Positions 1-7,658 of a DNA stretch of 64,000 nt are shown one piece after another; positions within the stretch are counted from its first letter, which is position 1, and every line of letters starts with the position of its first letter. The stretch lies in the NCBI GenBank assembly GCA_013414765.1, contig CP058708.1, forward strand, positions 2,847,553-2,911,552, read 5' to 3'. A program made the position numbers and the translations under genes. The notes beneath the pieces were generated by a model. The model saw only the letters and a list, made by a program, of their open reading frames with translations. It was not told where the DNA came from and did not search any database. The stretch is from Candidatus Accumulibacter cognatus. Its GTDB lineage: Bacteria; Pseudomonadota; Gammaproteobacteria; Burkholderiales; Rhodocyclaceae.

Positions 1-1317
1 GATCTGTTTGTATTTGCCCCCGACGAGCCGGAAGATTTCGAGATTGTTGACGCCCGCTTGTTGGGTGTCCTTGAGCAAGCGGTAGGCGATGTCGCCTTGC
101 TCCTTGTCTTTCCAGGTGGCACCACCGATCGGTTTCAAACCGCTGATGAATACTGGCGCGTCGTCCGGGGAGCCGTGGAGCGCTTCCTGGCGGCTATCGA
201 TGAGCAGCTGGCCATCATGGTCAATGATGGAGTCCTTGCCTTTGCCGATGACATAGGTGTCTACCCCTGCGCCACCTTTTAGGGTGTTGTTGCCGGCACC
301 GCCTTCGAGTTTGTTGGCGACATCGTTGCCGATGATTAGGTCGTTGCCTTGTCCACCGATGGCGTTTTCAATGATGGTCCCTTCAAAAATCGCGAGATTT
401 CTTGTCCCCCCTGAGGTGCCAATTGAACTCAGATAGGCTTTTCCCGCATTAAAATCAGTGGGGCGTAAATCGATTTCGCAATCTGTGCTCCATGTTTTTG
501 CAGAAATCGTGTCGTTATTACCACCCGTGTCAATAACGAGCTTACCTTGCGGGCCATAAGGCATAGTATCGATGGTGTAGATGTCATTATCGCCGCTATT
601 GATCTGAGTTTTGAGGAGATTTAGTGCTTGCAGGCCCAGCGCATCAAAAAGCATGGGCATGACAGGTTTGACGTGGAGATCGTTGTACCCCATAACAGTC
701 CAGGGAGGGGGGTCGTACTCTTTAGGCAGGCTTCCGTCATCAGATGTCACGGGATGAGACAAGCCAAGTGCATGCCCAAATTCATGCAGCCAGGTAGATA
801 TATTCCGGGGATCGGCAACACCTATGCCAAGGTTAATGTCGCCCAGAAATACATCGCTGACCGGCGATTCTCCGATTCGAGAGCCCTCTTTGGGACCGGG
901 CGTATAGTTTTTGTTGTTTATTACGCTAAATTCTGGCCCGAATCCGGGCGCGATACCAAGGCGAACATTGGCCAATGCTGGGTCGTTCGTTTGGCCGATC
1001 GTGATGTTGAGCAGGTTACCCCATGGCGTAATGACCTTATTCCAGAGGGCTTGACGATCGACCTCATCAGGAATGCCGAAAGCCCTCTGGTTATAGAGCG
1101 TTGCCTCTCTAAAATCTTTATCTAGAACTTGATCGGTCAGCGGGGTGCTGCTTGGCCAATATTTATCCCGAAAAGCTTGTAGCGAACTGACGTCATACAG
1201 CGGAATGCCCGGCTGGGCGTTGGCCAAGATGCATACCACCAAGGTCTGACGGTTGCGCAAAGGGCCAAGCTGAGTCATGTTGTCTTCGATTTCTTTGCGC
1301 GACGGAATTGAATATTG
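1..1317 (-). pseudogene. Serralysin-type RTX metalloprotease, 5' end cut off by IS66 insertion; continues past the left edge
   Basis: Read on the minus strand from the insertion point, this frame encodes a peptidase family M10 (serralysin-like) zinc protease. The zinc motif HEFGHALGLSHP (HExxHxxGxxHP) lies near position 780. It is followed by a Met-turn (TVMGYND) and by MLFDALGLQAL, which resembles the MLYDIxALQ stretch of serralysins. Glycine-rich RTX nonapeptide-like repeats (GGQGNDLIIGND, GGAGNNTLKGGAG) then bind calcium in this family. Such proteins leave the cell through type I secretion, and an ABC transporter of that type lies 4 kb upstream on the same strand. The native ATG is at 3042, beyond the IS, so only about five codons are separated from this body. 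The IS end supplies GTG-AAC-GTT-TAC in frame, so an altered product may still be made. The 3' end is outside the window. Confidence 0.85.
1310..1317. repeat. Left copy of the 8-bp target-site duplication of the IS66 element
   Basis: GAATATTG directly abuts the left GTAAACG terminus. An identical copy abuts the right terminus at 3026-3033. Confidence 0.93.
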
Positions 1318-3025
1318 GTAAACGTTCACCCCCCTGCTCAGTGAACGTTAATTTTCCTGAAATTTACGCCGCAGCGAAAATTTCTATGTCATGATGTCGG
1401 CACCCAACGACGACCCGCCCCGATGTACCTGCGTAAGCACGACCTTCTCCAGATGGACGACGACTGGCTGAAAAGGCTGCCGGCGGAGCTATTGCTGGAA
1501 GTGTCGAAGCGTCTGCTGCACGACGTCAAGGAGTTGCAGGATCGGCTGCACCGGAACCCGGAGAACAGCTCGCGTCCGCCGACCAGTCAGGCGCCCTGGG
1601 CGAAACCCGAAGGCCCTGAGGAGAGCACTGTTCCGGTCATCGAGACTTTGCCCGGCGAGACCGAGACAGAAATCACCGAGGTCGAGGAAGACACGGCCAA
1701 AGCCGCCGTGAAGCCTTCGACAGCGGCAAAAGCTTCCCGCAAGAAAGCGGGCAAGCAGCCCGGCAGCCCGGGCTACGGCCGGACGCAAAAGCTCGCGGTC
1801 ACTGGCACCTGCGATCACCGCCCTGAGAACTGTACCGCTTGTGCGCAGGCGCTTTCAGCGGACGCTCCTTCGAAGCGTTACACCGCCTGGGACGAGATCG
1901 ACATTGCACCACCGGTCGAGGGCCAGATTGGGCTGATGTTCCTTATCATCCGCCACTATCTGCTCGAAACGAACTGCGACCACTGCGACCATGTCAGCCG
2001 TGCGCAGCCCTGGCGGTCCGCAGGAGAGCATGAGTGGGAGCAGGTTGAGTTGGGCGAATGGCGCCTGGTCGGTCCGCAGTTGGCTGGACTCATCGTGTTC
2101 CTTGCGCTGCGCCTGCGTCTGTCCCGGCCGCGGATTCGGGAGGCGCTGATGGAAATGTTTGGCCTGCTGCTCAGTGTCGGCGTGATCGACGAGACCCTCC
2201 GGGAAGCCGGGCGCGCCAGTTTTCCGCTGGAGGACGTGCTGGTGGCCGACCTCCTGCAGGAACCGCAACTGAATGTGGATGAGACCTCCTGGCCGGAGAA
2301 CCGCCTGCTGCTCTGGCTGTGGGCCTTGGTAACCCCCTGGACGGTCCTCTTCGTGATTGGCCCGAGGCACGCGGAAATGCTGGAGAATGTCCTGCAGGAT
2401 GGCTATTACGGCATCCTGATCAGCGATGGTTACCGTGTCTACCGGGCCTGGCTGAATCGCCTGCGCTGCTGGCCGCATCTGATACGGAAGCTGCGGGGCC
2501 TGGCCGAATCCAGCGATGGCCGGGTATCTGGCGTCGGGCAGGAGATGGAAGGCCTCATGCACACGCTGAAGGATGCCATCTACGCGGCGCGGATCGATCT
2601 GCCGCAGGAAGGGCTACCCTTCCTCTACGCGACCCATGTCGATCGGCTGAAGAGCCTGTGCACCGCTCACTGGAGTGATGCCCACCCGGCGCTGCGCAGC
2701 GTCGCGCGTGAATTCCTCTACGACTGGGAGGTGATCATGCGTCCGCTCGGCGAGCCGCATTTGCCGCTCTCCAACAACGCCGCCGAACAGGCCCTGCGCC
2801 ACTGGGTCATTGCCCGCCACATCAGCCACGGCACGCGCTCCGAAGCGGGTACGCGTGCTTTCGCTCTCCTCGCCAGCGTCATCGAAACTTGCCGTCTTCG
2901 CGGCGCCTCCTCATGGCGCTATCTCGGCACTGTCATCCGGGCGGCTCGCAAGGGCCTGGAACTTCCCCCGCTTCCCGCTATCCCGGCAGCAGCGTAAAAA
3001 AACGGAGGGGGATGTGAACGTTTAC
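1318..3025 (+). mobile_element. Complete IS66-family insertion sequence, 1708 bp
   Basis: The ends are inverted repeats that share the perfect 12-mer GTAAACGTTCAC, followed by C-rich sequence on both sides; GTAA is the usual IS66 terminus. The element is bounded by identical 8-bp direct repeats GAATATTG, the duplication length typical of IS66. It carries one transposase gene and no tnpA/tnpB accessory genes. The left end also contains a 9+9 bp palindrome (AACGTTCAC...GTGAACGTT, 1320-1349). Intact ends, an open transposase and a perfect duplication indicate a fairly recent insertion. Confidence 0.93.
1423..2997 (+). CDS. IS66-family transposase (TnpC-type), 524 aa
   Basis: DDE transposase that would mobilise the surrounding IS. 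The order is typical of IS66 TnpC. The N-terminal coiled/low-complexity region contains RNPENSSRPPTSQ (residues about 43-55). A zinc-ribbon with paired Cys/His follows (about 130-190, including CDHCDH). The catalytic domain shows LNVDETSW (first Asp), LISDGYRVYRAW (second Asp) and SNNAAEQALRHW (Glu). The length fits single-gene IS66 elements. It starts 105 bp inside the left end and stops 28 bp before the right end. No clear ribosome site is visible; ATG 1423 gives the full coiled N-terminus, and 1453 (MDDDWL) is an alternative. Confidence 0.95.
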   Translation: MYLRKHDLLQMDDDWLKRLPAELLLEVSKRLLHDVKELQDRLHRNPENSSRPPTSQAPWAKPEGPEESTVPVIETLPGETETEITEVEEDTAKAAVKPSTAAKASRKKAGKQPGSPGYGRTQKLAVTGTCDHRPENCTACAQALSADAPSKRYTAWDEIDIAPPVEGQIGLMFLIIRHYLLETNCDHCDHVSRAQPWRSAGEHEWEQVELGEWRLVGPQLAGLIVFLALRLRLSRPRIREALMEMFGLLLSVGVIDETLREAGRASFPLEDVLVADLLQEPQLNVDETSWPENRLLLWLWALVTPWTVLFVIGPRHAEMLENVLQDGYYGILISDGYRVYRAWLNRLRCWPHLIRKLRGLAESSDGRVSGVGQEMEGLMHTLKDAIYAARIDLPQEGLPFLYATHVDRLKSLCTAHWSDAHPALRSVAREFLYDWEVIMRPLGEPHLPLSNNAAEQALRHWVIARHISHGTRSEAGTRAFALLASVIETCRLRGASSWRYLGTVIRAARKGLELPPLPAIPAAA

Positions 3026-3033
3026 GAATATTG
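3026..3033. repeat. Right copy of the 8-bp target-site duplication of the IS66 element
   Basis: GAATATTG follows the right IS end (...CGTTTAC) and is identical to 1310-1317. Confidence 0.93.
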
Positions 3034-3042
3034 TGTTGTCAT
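3026..3042 (-). pseudogene. 5' remnant (start codon and first codons) of the serralysin-type gene
   Basis: The minus strand reads ATG-ACA-ACA-CAA-TAT-TC up to the IS boundary. Removing the IS and one target duplication joins this in frame to the body left of 1317 (MTTQYSIPSRKEIED...). This shows where the uninterrupted gene began. Confidence 0.8.
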
Positions 3043-3233
3043 CGAACCCTCCCGGTATTGAGAAATTGGTGATTCATTGCCCGCATGTGAAGGTCGAGCG
3101 CTTAACATCAGTAGATACATGGGCAGGACCAGAAACAGTGTCACGTCGCTGCTGCCAATACCTAGCGAGCGGCAGAGATTTCTCGACACCGATTCCTAGC
3201 TCATATAAGGCCGCGAGGTGCAAGAACGATCTC

Positions 3234-3980
3234 CTACTGCAATCGTTGCACAACGATTGAGCACCATTGAAACGCCTTTGCCGGATTGGCCTGGAAACCC
3301 CATTCCACCTTCGGCGCATGCACCCGCTGTGGCATCGTCGCTCCGGTGTAGGCCGAGCACAGTTTTTCCTGCGCCCACGGGTTACCGCCGCGTGCCGCGA
3401 TTTCCGCCCACTTGGGCGCGTCAGAACTGTTCAGTAAAGGGTGGGTCACTTTGCAGTTCACGAGGAAGCTGCCCAAGCGCGTGCCGCCAGTCACCATCTG
3501 CCAGAGCCAGGTCGCCGGTTGCGGTTCGCCCGCTTCCGCCGCCGCGATGATCGTGCCGAGTATTTCGGTTTGGTCGGCTTCGCCCAGGCCGCTCCGGGGC
3601 CACCAACAGCGATGGGTTTCATCCGGGTCTTCATCCCAGCGTGCGGGGTTGTTGAAGTATTCCAGGCGAGGATCGCGTCGATACGCGTAGTAAGCCGCCG
3701 CACCTTTCGAACCGTTGGCAATGGCTTTTTGCAGCCATCGGTTGCTTTCTTCCTTCTCCTCCGTGACCACGCCCATGAAGTACTGGGCTTGCGGATCACC
3801 CTTTTCGGCCAACGCCCGCTGCTTTTCGGTCCGTTCCGGTGGCATGGGCTTCATATATCCGTCGCCCCACGCCGCTTGGCACATCGACCCAATCCGCAAG
3901 TCCGACGCAAACGCCCTGGGCGCAGCGACAATGGCGAGAGCGGCGATCAAACACCGGGCAACAAGAATCGGAGAGTCCAT
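3234..3980 (-). CDS. Secreted Sel1-repeat protein, C-terminus apparently lost by frameshift
   Basis: The start at 3980 (MDSPILVARCLIAALA...) is preceded by GGAGAG at suitable spacing and begins a signal peptide ending near AFAS. The mature part has Sel1/TPR-like helical repeats (ALAEKGDPQAQYFMGVV, AARGGNPWAQEKLCSAY, NPAKAFQWCSIVVQ). Sel1 proteins usually act as protein-interaction scaffolds in the envelope; the partner here is unknown. The frame stops abruptly after AFQWCSIVVQRLQ. The next frame continues with a good Sel1 ending (SFLHLAALYELGIGVEKSLPLA) to a stop at 3074. A single-base indel near 3230-3250 therefore probably truncates the gene, or is a sequencing error. Confidence 0.75.
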   Translation of the reverse strand: MDSPILVARCLIAALAIVAAPRAFASDLRIGSMCQAAWGDGYMKPMPPERTEKQRALAEKGDPQAQYFMGVVTEEKEESNRWLQKAIANGSKGAAAYYAYRRDPRLEYFNNPARWDEDPDETHRCWWPRSGLGEADQTEILGTIIAAAEAGEPQPATWLWQMVTGGTRLGSFLVNCKVTHPLLNSSDAPKWAEIAARGGNPWAQEKLCSAYTGATMPQRVHAPKVEWGFQANPAKAFQWCSIVVQRLQ

Positions 3981-4245
3981 TTTCAGTGTCTCTCCAGACG
4001 AGTCGTTGCGATGCACCCCCCCACAGCGGTTGTCCGGACCTCATGCCACGCCAAGCCAAAGGGGTCGGCTTGATGTTCGATTCATCCTGGTCAACCTCAC
4101 GCAGGTTGACCCTCTGCATCAGTTCCCTCACAGAAATCATGTTCATGCCGCCTTTCTCCATTCAAAATCGTTGTCGCTCGTCTTGATTGTGCGAATGTTG
4201 ACACGCCCTCATCCAGGGTTTCATGACTGCTCTCGCATCAGAGTT

Positions 4246-4341
4246 GTAAGCGGTCATCAAAAAATTCTCCGTGCTTCCGTGCCTGGTTTTCCGAGGCCCG
4301 GAGCCTTCTGAAGATCGGAAAACTTATCCGATGGCGCTTAC
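4246..4341. repeat. 96-bp MITE-like element, copy 1, with IS66-like ends
   Basis: It begins GTAAGCGGTC and ends TCGGAAAACTTATCCGA...GCTTAC, so the termini are GTAAGC...GCTTAC inverted repeats of IS66 type. A second element of exactly the same length with matching ends lies at 5033-5128. It has no coding capacity. The flanks (TCAGAGTT and GAGTCATT) are not a clean duplication, so the insertion is old or the boundaries are approximate. Confidence 0.55.
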
Positions 4342-4422
4342 GAGTCATTTGTCCCATAGAGTGCTTGTATTGCTCCTGGATTGAATTTGGCAAACATAAA
4401 ACCTCGTGTAGTTATGCCATCA

Positions 4423-5001
4423 TTACTCAAAAAAATCACAGACATCCGAAAATTCGCCATGAGGAGGGAAGGCTTGCGCAACTGCTGGACACGCCCATTG
4501 TCGTGCGCCAGACATGTGTTTGAATTTGTCGATTAAGAGTCGCATGCCAGGAGGAATGCCTACGGGGACAGCGTTACTAAAGACTACAGTTTTCTGAACA
4601 TCTTCATTGTGTAAAGTGATGGTGTACTCACTCTCCGTTTCAAGTGGAATTTTTTTATCTCGTAGTTCTGAGCCATAATGCGATTTCAAATCAGAAAAAA
4701 GAATGTCTCTAAAAGCGGCATAAATTTGGTGAAATTGTCGATTAGAGATTTTCCCTTGCGCATCACCAATTAGACGTGTATTCCAGATACCGTGGAACAA
4801 GATGGTTTGATCACGATATATTTCAATTCGGTACTCTTGATATAGATTTGTTTGTTTTCGCTTGTAGCGTTTTTCTAAAGTAAAAATAGGCTGCCCAGGT
4901 TTTATTTCTTTGGATAATGATTCTGCATAAGCGCCACTTGATCCTCCCGTCAGGAGAGGCATCAGTAACCCACCCAAGAACAGACCACGAATATTGTTCA
5001 T
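4423..5001 (-). CDS. Small exported protein of unknown function (possibly DUF6438-like), AT-rich
   Basis: A 192-aa protein with an N-terminal signal peptide (MNNIRGLFLGGLLMPLLTGGSSGAYA). The mature domain (YRIEIYRDQTILFHGIWNTRL ... FHQIYAAFRD) is reminiscent of small periplasmic domains in which a strand, a GxV/GxW turn and an 'x-F-x-x-I/L' helix follow each other. DUF6438 is my best but weak match. Codon use is visibly more AT-rich than the neighbours. The gene sits between the two MITE-like copies (4246-4341 and 5033-5128). Both facts suggest acquisition by transfer. The start has only 31 bp before the upstream MITE. Confidence 0.65.
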   Translation of the reverse strand: MNNIRGLFLGGLLMPLLTGGSSGAYAESLSKEIKPGQPIFTLEKRYKRKQTNLYQEYRIEIYRDQTILFHGIWNTRLIGDAQGKISNRQFHQIYAAFRDILFSDLKSHYGSELRDKKIPLETESEYTITLHNEDVQKTVVFSNAVPVGIPPGMRLLIDKFKHMSGARQWACPAVAQAFPPHGEFSDVCDFFE

Positions 5002-5032
5002 CCTGGATTCCTCTGTTGAGTCTCGACCGATG

Positions 5033-5128
5033 ATAAGCGGTCCTAGAAAAGTCTTCCGACATTCCAGCAGCGATCCAGGGAGGAATTCAGCCCTGTGATT
5101 GTCGGAGAACTTATCCGAGACTGCTTAC
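5033..5128. repeat. 96-bp MITE-like element, copy 2, with IS66-like ends
   Basis: It starts (A)TAAGCGGTC and ends TCGGAGAACTTATCCGA...GCTTAC. It aligns without gaps to copy 1 at 4246-4341: the ends are strongly alike and the middle has diverged. Its right end abuts the IS66 transposase scrap, whose similarity to TnpC stops at exactly this point, so copy 2 appears to have inserted into the older IS. Confidence 0.55.
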
Positions 5129-5129
5129 A

Positions 5130-5250
5130 GGTATGACGGGTGACACTGAAGGTCAACCCGATCAGGCCCTCGGCCAGCGGCGCCATGTCGACTTCATCCC
5201 AGGCCGTGTCGGCCTGCGACGCCGCGTCTGCCTTGGGGTCTCTTCGCCTC
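5130..5250 (-). pseudogene. Fragment of an IS66 transposase gene
   Basis: The minus-strand peptide ADTAWDEVDMAPLAEGLIGL... TFSVTRHT matches TAWDEIDIAPPVEGQIGLMF...IIRHY of the complete transposase at 1423-2997, in the zinc-ribbon region. No start, catalytic domain or IS end of its own is present. It is wedged between the stop of the ABC transporter gene and a MITE-like element, and is a relic of an earlier IS66 insertion. Confidence 0.7.
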
Positions 5251-7435
5251 ACTTCCTCTCCTCCTCCACCACCCCCATTCGCGTCGCCTGTTGCCGTTCG
5301 GCGCTGAAGCTGAACACCTCATCCACCGCCAACCCTCTCGGGATTTGATGCGTGATGAAGATCATCGTCACCATCCCCTTCAGCCGGTTGATCGTCTTCG
5401 CGAAGTGCTCCGCCGTCTGCTGGTCGAGGTTGGACACGGCCTCGTCGAAGATCAGAATCTGCGGCCGCTTGAGCAGCGCTCTGGCAATGGCGAGGCGTTG
5501 CCGCTGCCCGCCCGACAGCCCGGTCCCCCGTTCCCCGATCTCCGTCTGATAGCCGTTCGGCAGTTGCTCGATCACCTCGTGGATCTCGGCGGCCTTGCAG
5601 GCGAGGATGACGTCCTCGAAGCGGGCATGCGGGTGGGCCATGACCAGGTTGTCGTAGAGCGTGCCGGAGAAGAGCACCGTTTCCTGCGGCACGACGCCGA
5701 AGGTGGCCCGGAGTTCGTTGGCGGCCAGATGCCGGGTGTCCTTGCCGTCCAGCGCGATATGGCCTTCGGTGGGTGGGTAGAAGCCGAGCATGAGTTTGGC
5801 GAGCGTGCTCTTGCCGCAACCCGAGGGGCCCGTGACCACGGTCAGGTGGCCGGGCTTGAAGGCGAGTTCGAGTTTCTGGAAGAGCCAGGGGTGATGCCCG
5901 GAGTAGCGGAAGCTGAGTTGGTCGATGGTGAGGAGGCACGAGCGCTTGTTGACTCCCGCCTGTTCGCGGTGCGGGGTGAGCGTGTACGGTTCCCGCGGCA
6001 TGTCGAGGATGTCGCCGAGGCGCTTCACCGCGATATTGGCCTGCTGGAATTCCTGCCACAGGCCCGCGATCCTGAGGAGCGGCTGGCTCATTCGGCCGGC
6101 GAACATCTGGAAGGCGACCAGCATGCCGATGGTGAAGCCTTCGTTCTCCATGACCAGCAGGGCGCCCGCGATGAGGATGGCGAGTGTCATTCCCTGTTCC
6201 AGCCCGTTGGCGATGACGTGGTAGGTGTTGCCCACCTGTTTGGTCGAGAAGCCGGCGGCGAGGTACTGGGCGAGGTAGTCGCCGTACTTTTTGTCGATGT
6301 CCGGTTCCATCTGCAGGGATTTGACCGTGGCCATGCCCGAGACGTATTCGGTGAGGAAGGCCTGGTTCCTTGCGCCGAGCATGAACTGCTGGTCGAGCTT
6401 CTCCTTGAACAGGGGCGCGACGAGGAAGCTGATGAAGGCGATGGCGCCGAGCAGGCCGACGGCAATCAGCGAGAGCTGCCCGCTGTAGGCGAACATCACC
6501 GCCAGGAAGATGAACAGGAAGGGCAGATCGAGGAGGAGTGTGACGGCGGCGCCGGATACGAACTCCCGAATGGTTTCGACCCCCTGCAGCCGGGCGACCA
6601 GGGTGCCGGTAGGGCGCTGTTCGAAGTACGGCAGCGGCAGGCGCAGCAGGTGGCGGAAAACCTGGCTGCCGAGGACGGCGTCGATGCGATTGCCGGTGTG
6701 CAGCACAAGGTACTGGCGTAGCCAGGTCATGCCGCTGGTGAAGAGCATGAACATGACGAGGGCGACGCCGAGCACGATGAGGGTGCTTTGGGTCTGGTGA
6801 ACGATGACCTTGTCGATGATCACCTGGGTAAAGAGCGGTGTGGCCAGCCCGACGAGCTGGATGGCGAGGCTGGCGGTGAGGACATCGCGCCAGAGGCTCT
6901 TGTGTTTGAGGAGTTCGGGGATGAACCATTTGAAACCGAACGCTTTCTTCTCGGTGGTGAAGCCGGCGATGTCTTCCTCGCCGGTGGCCCGGCGCGTCTT
7001 CGCGACGAGGATGAGTTCGGGTTCGAGCCATTGGGCGGCTTCGGCGATGGGGAGGGTTTCGGGGGTCTGGCTGCCGGTGCGGAAGTAGAGGAGCTTGTCG
7101 GCGTCAGCCTTGAGGATGAGGATGAGGAGGGGAGGGCGCTTGATTGGTTCCGGGGCGACGGGTTGCGGGCGCAGGAAGGCGATGGCGGGGAGCGGGAGTT
7201 TCTGCCAGTCGACGCCTGCGAGCGCGACCTTGCCGGTATTCAGCCCGAGCGAACGCGCGGCCTCGTGGAAAGTGGCGAGCGTGTACGGCGGGGGAAATTC
7301 CTGCTCGATCAGCGAGGCATCGAACGGCAGGCGATGGAAGCTTGGGAGGTGTAGCACTTCCCTGGTGCTTTGCGCCGACTGTCCGGCATTCGGTTCATCG
7401 CCCTGGCGGGCGACAACTTCCTGCGCCGATGCCAT
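5249..7435 (-). CDS. Type I secretion system ABC transporter (HlyB-like) with inactive C39-like domain
   Basis: Inner-membrane exporter that would drive ATP-dependent secretion of RTX-type proteins. Order: an N-terminal C39-like domain (about 30-145) without the catalytic Cys of true peptidases, as in HlyB; a six-helix ABC transmembrane domain (about 165-430); then the nucleotide-binding domain with Walker A GPSGCGKST, signature LSGGQRQRLA, Walker B ILIFDEA and the H-loop ITHQ. ATG 7435 is preferred because AGGCGGTGG precedes it; GTG 7444 is also possible. The likely substrate is the disrupted RTX metalloprotease downstream. No membrane-fusion (HlyD) or TolC partner is in the window. Confidence 0.9.
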   Translation of the reverse strand: MASAQEVVARQGDEPNAGQSAQSTREVLHLPSFHRLPFDASLIEQEFPPPYTLATFHEAARSLGLNTGKVALAGVDWQKLPLPAIAFLRPQPVAPEPIKRPPLLILILKADADKLLYFRTGSQTPETLPIAEAAQWLEPELILVAKTRRATGEEDIAGFTTEKKAFGFKWFIPELLKHKSLWRDVLTASLAIQLVGLATPLFTQVIIDKVIVHQTQSTLIVLGVALVMFMLFTSGMTWLRQYLVLHTGNRIDAVLGSQVFRHLLRLPLPYFEQRPTGTLVARLQGVETIREFVSGAAVTLLLDLPFLFIFLAVMFAYSGQLSLIAVGLLGAIAFISFLVAPLFKEKLDQQFMLGARNQAFLTEYVSGMATVKSLQMEPDIDKKYGDYLAQYLAAGFSTKQVGNTYHVIANGLEQGMTLAILIAGALLVMENEGFTIGMLVAFQMFAGRMSQPLLRIAGLWQEFQQANIAVKRLGDILDMPREPYTLTPHREQAGVNKRSCLLTIDQLSFRYSGHHPWLFQKLELAFKPGHLTVVTGPSGCGKSTLAKLMLGFYPPTEGHIALDGKDTRHLAANELRATFGVVPQETVLFSGTLYDNLVMAHPHARFEDVILACKAAEIHEVIEQLPNGYQTEIGERGTGLSGGQRQRLAIARALLKRPQILIFDEAVSNLDQQTAEHFAKTINRLKGMVTMIFITHQIPRGLAVDEVFSFSAERQQATRMGVVEEERK

Positions 7436-7447
7436 GAACGCCACCGC

Positions 7448-7618
7448 CTATCGAAATTTCTGCTGGCGTTTGAACAGGGCCGCCAACTGCCGGCCCAGAT
7501 CTGGCCGTTCCAACGTCGACTCGGTACCGACGAGGCTGCCCTGCAAATCGTCGGTCACGCTTCCGAACAGCGCGAGCGCGCGCTCCGGTCGCTCCTGATC
7601 CGGATTGCAGACCTGCAT
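7448..7618 (-). CDS. Possible small protein of 56 aa between the DUF1302 and ABC genes
   Basis: A short frame (MQVCNPDQERPERALALFGSVTDD... KRQQKFR) lies 40 bp after the stop of the outer-membrane protein gene and 12 bp before the transporter ATG. Its composition looks coding and its position fits an operon, but there is no clear ribosome site and I recognise no family. It could be the remnant of a longer gene. Confidence 0.3.
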   Translation of the reverse strand: MQVCNPDQERPERALALFGSVTDDLQGSLVGTESTLERPDLGRQLAALFKRQQKFR

Positions 7619-7658
7619 GCCGGCAGTGCTGCTCGACCTGCCAGCGTTCACGGTGGCG

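Noticed and set aside
628-1125. 165-aa plus-strand open frame in the left end
   Set aside because: Antisense to the HEFGHALGLSHP-containing metalloprotease body, which is the real coding strand.
3981-4161. Short minus-strand frame starting MNMISVRELMQRVNLREVDQ near 4146
   Set aside because: A ribosome-like site is present, but the frame runs into the Sel1 gene in another frame and matches nothing I know. It could be a gene remnant, but the support is too thin to annotate.
5291-6721. 476-aa open frame opposite the ABC transporter
   Set aside because: It is exactly antisense to conserved transporter sequence, is very rich in Glu/Gly/Arg and has no family features. It is a GC-skew shadow.
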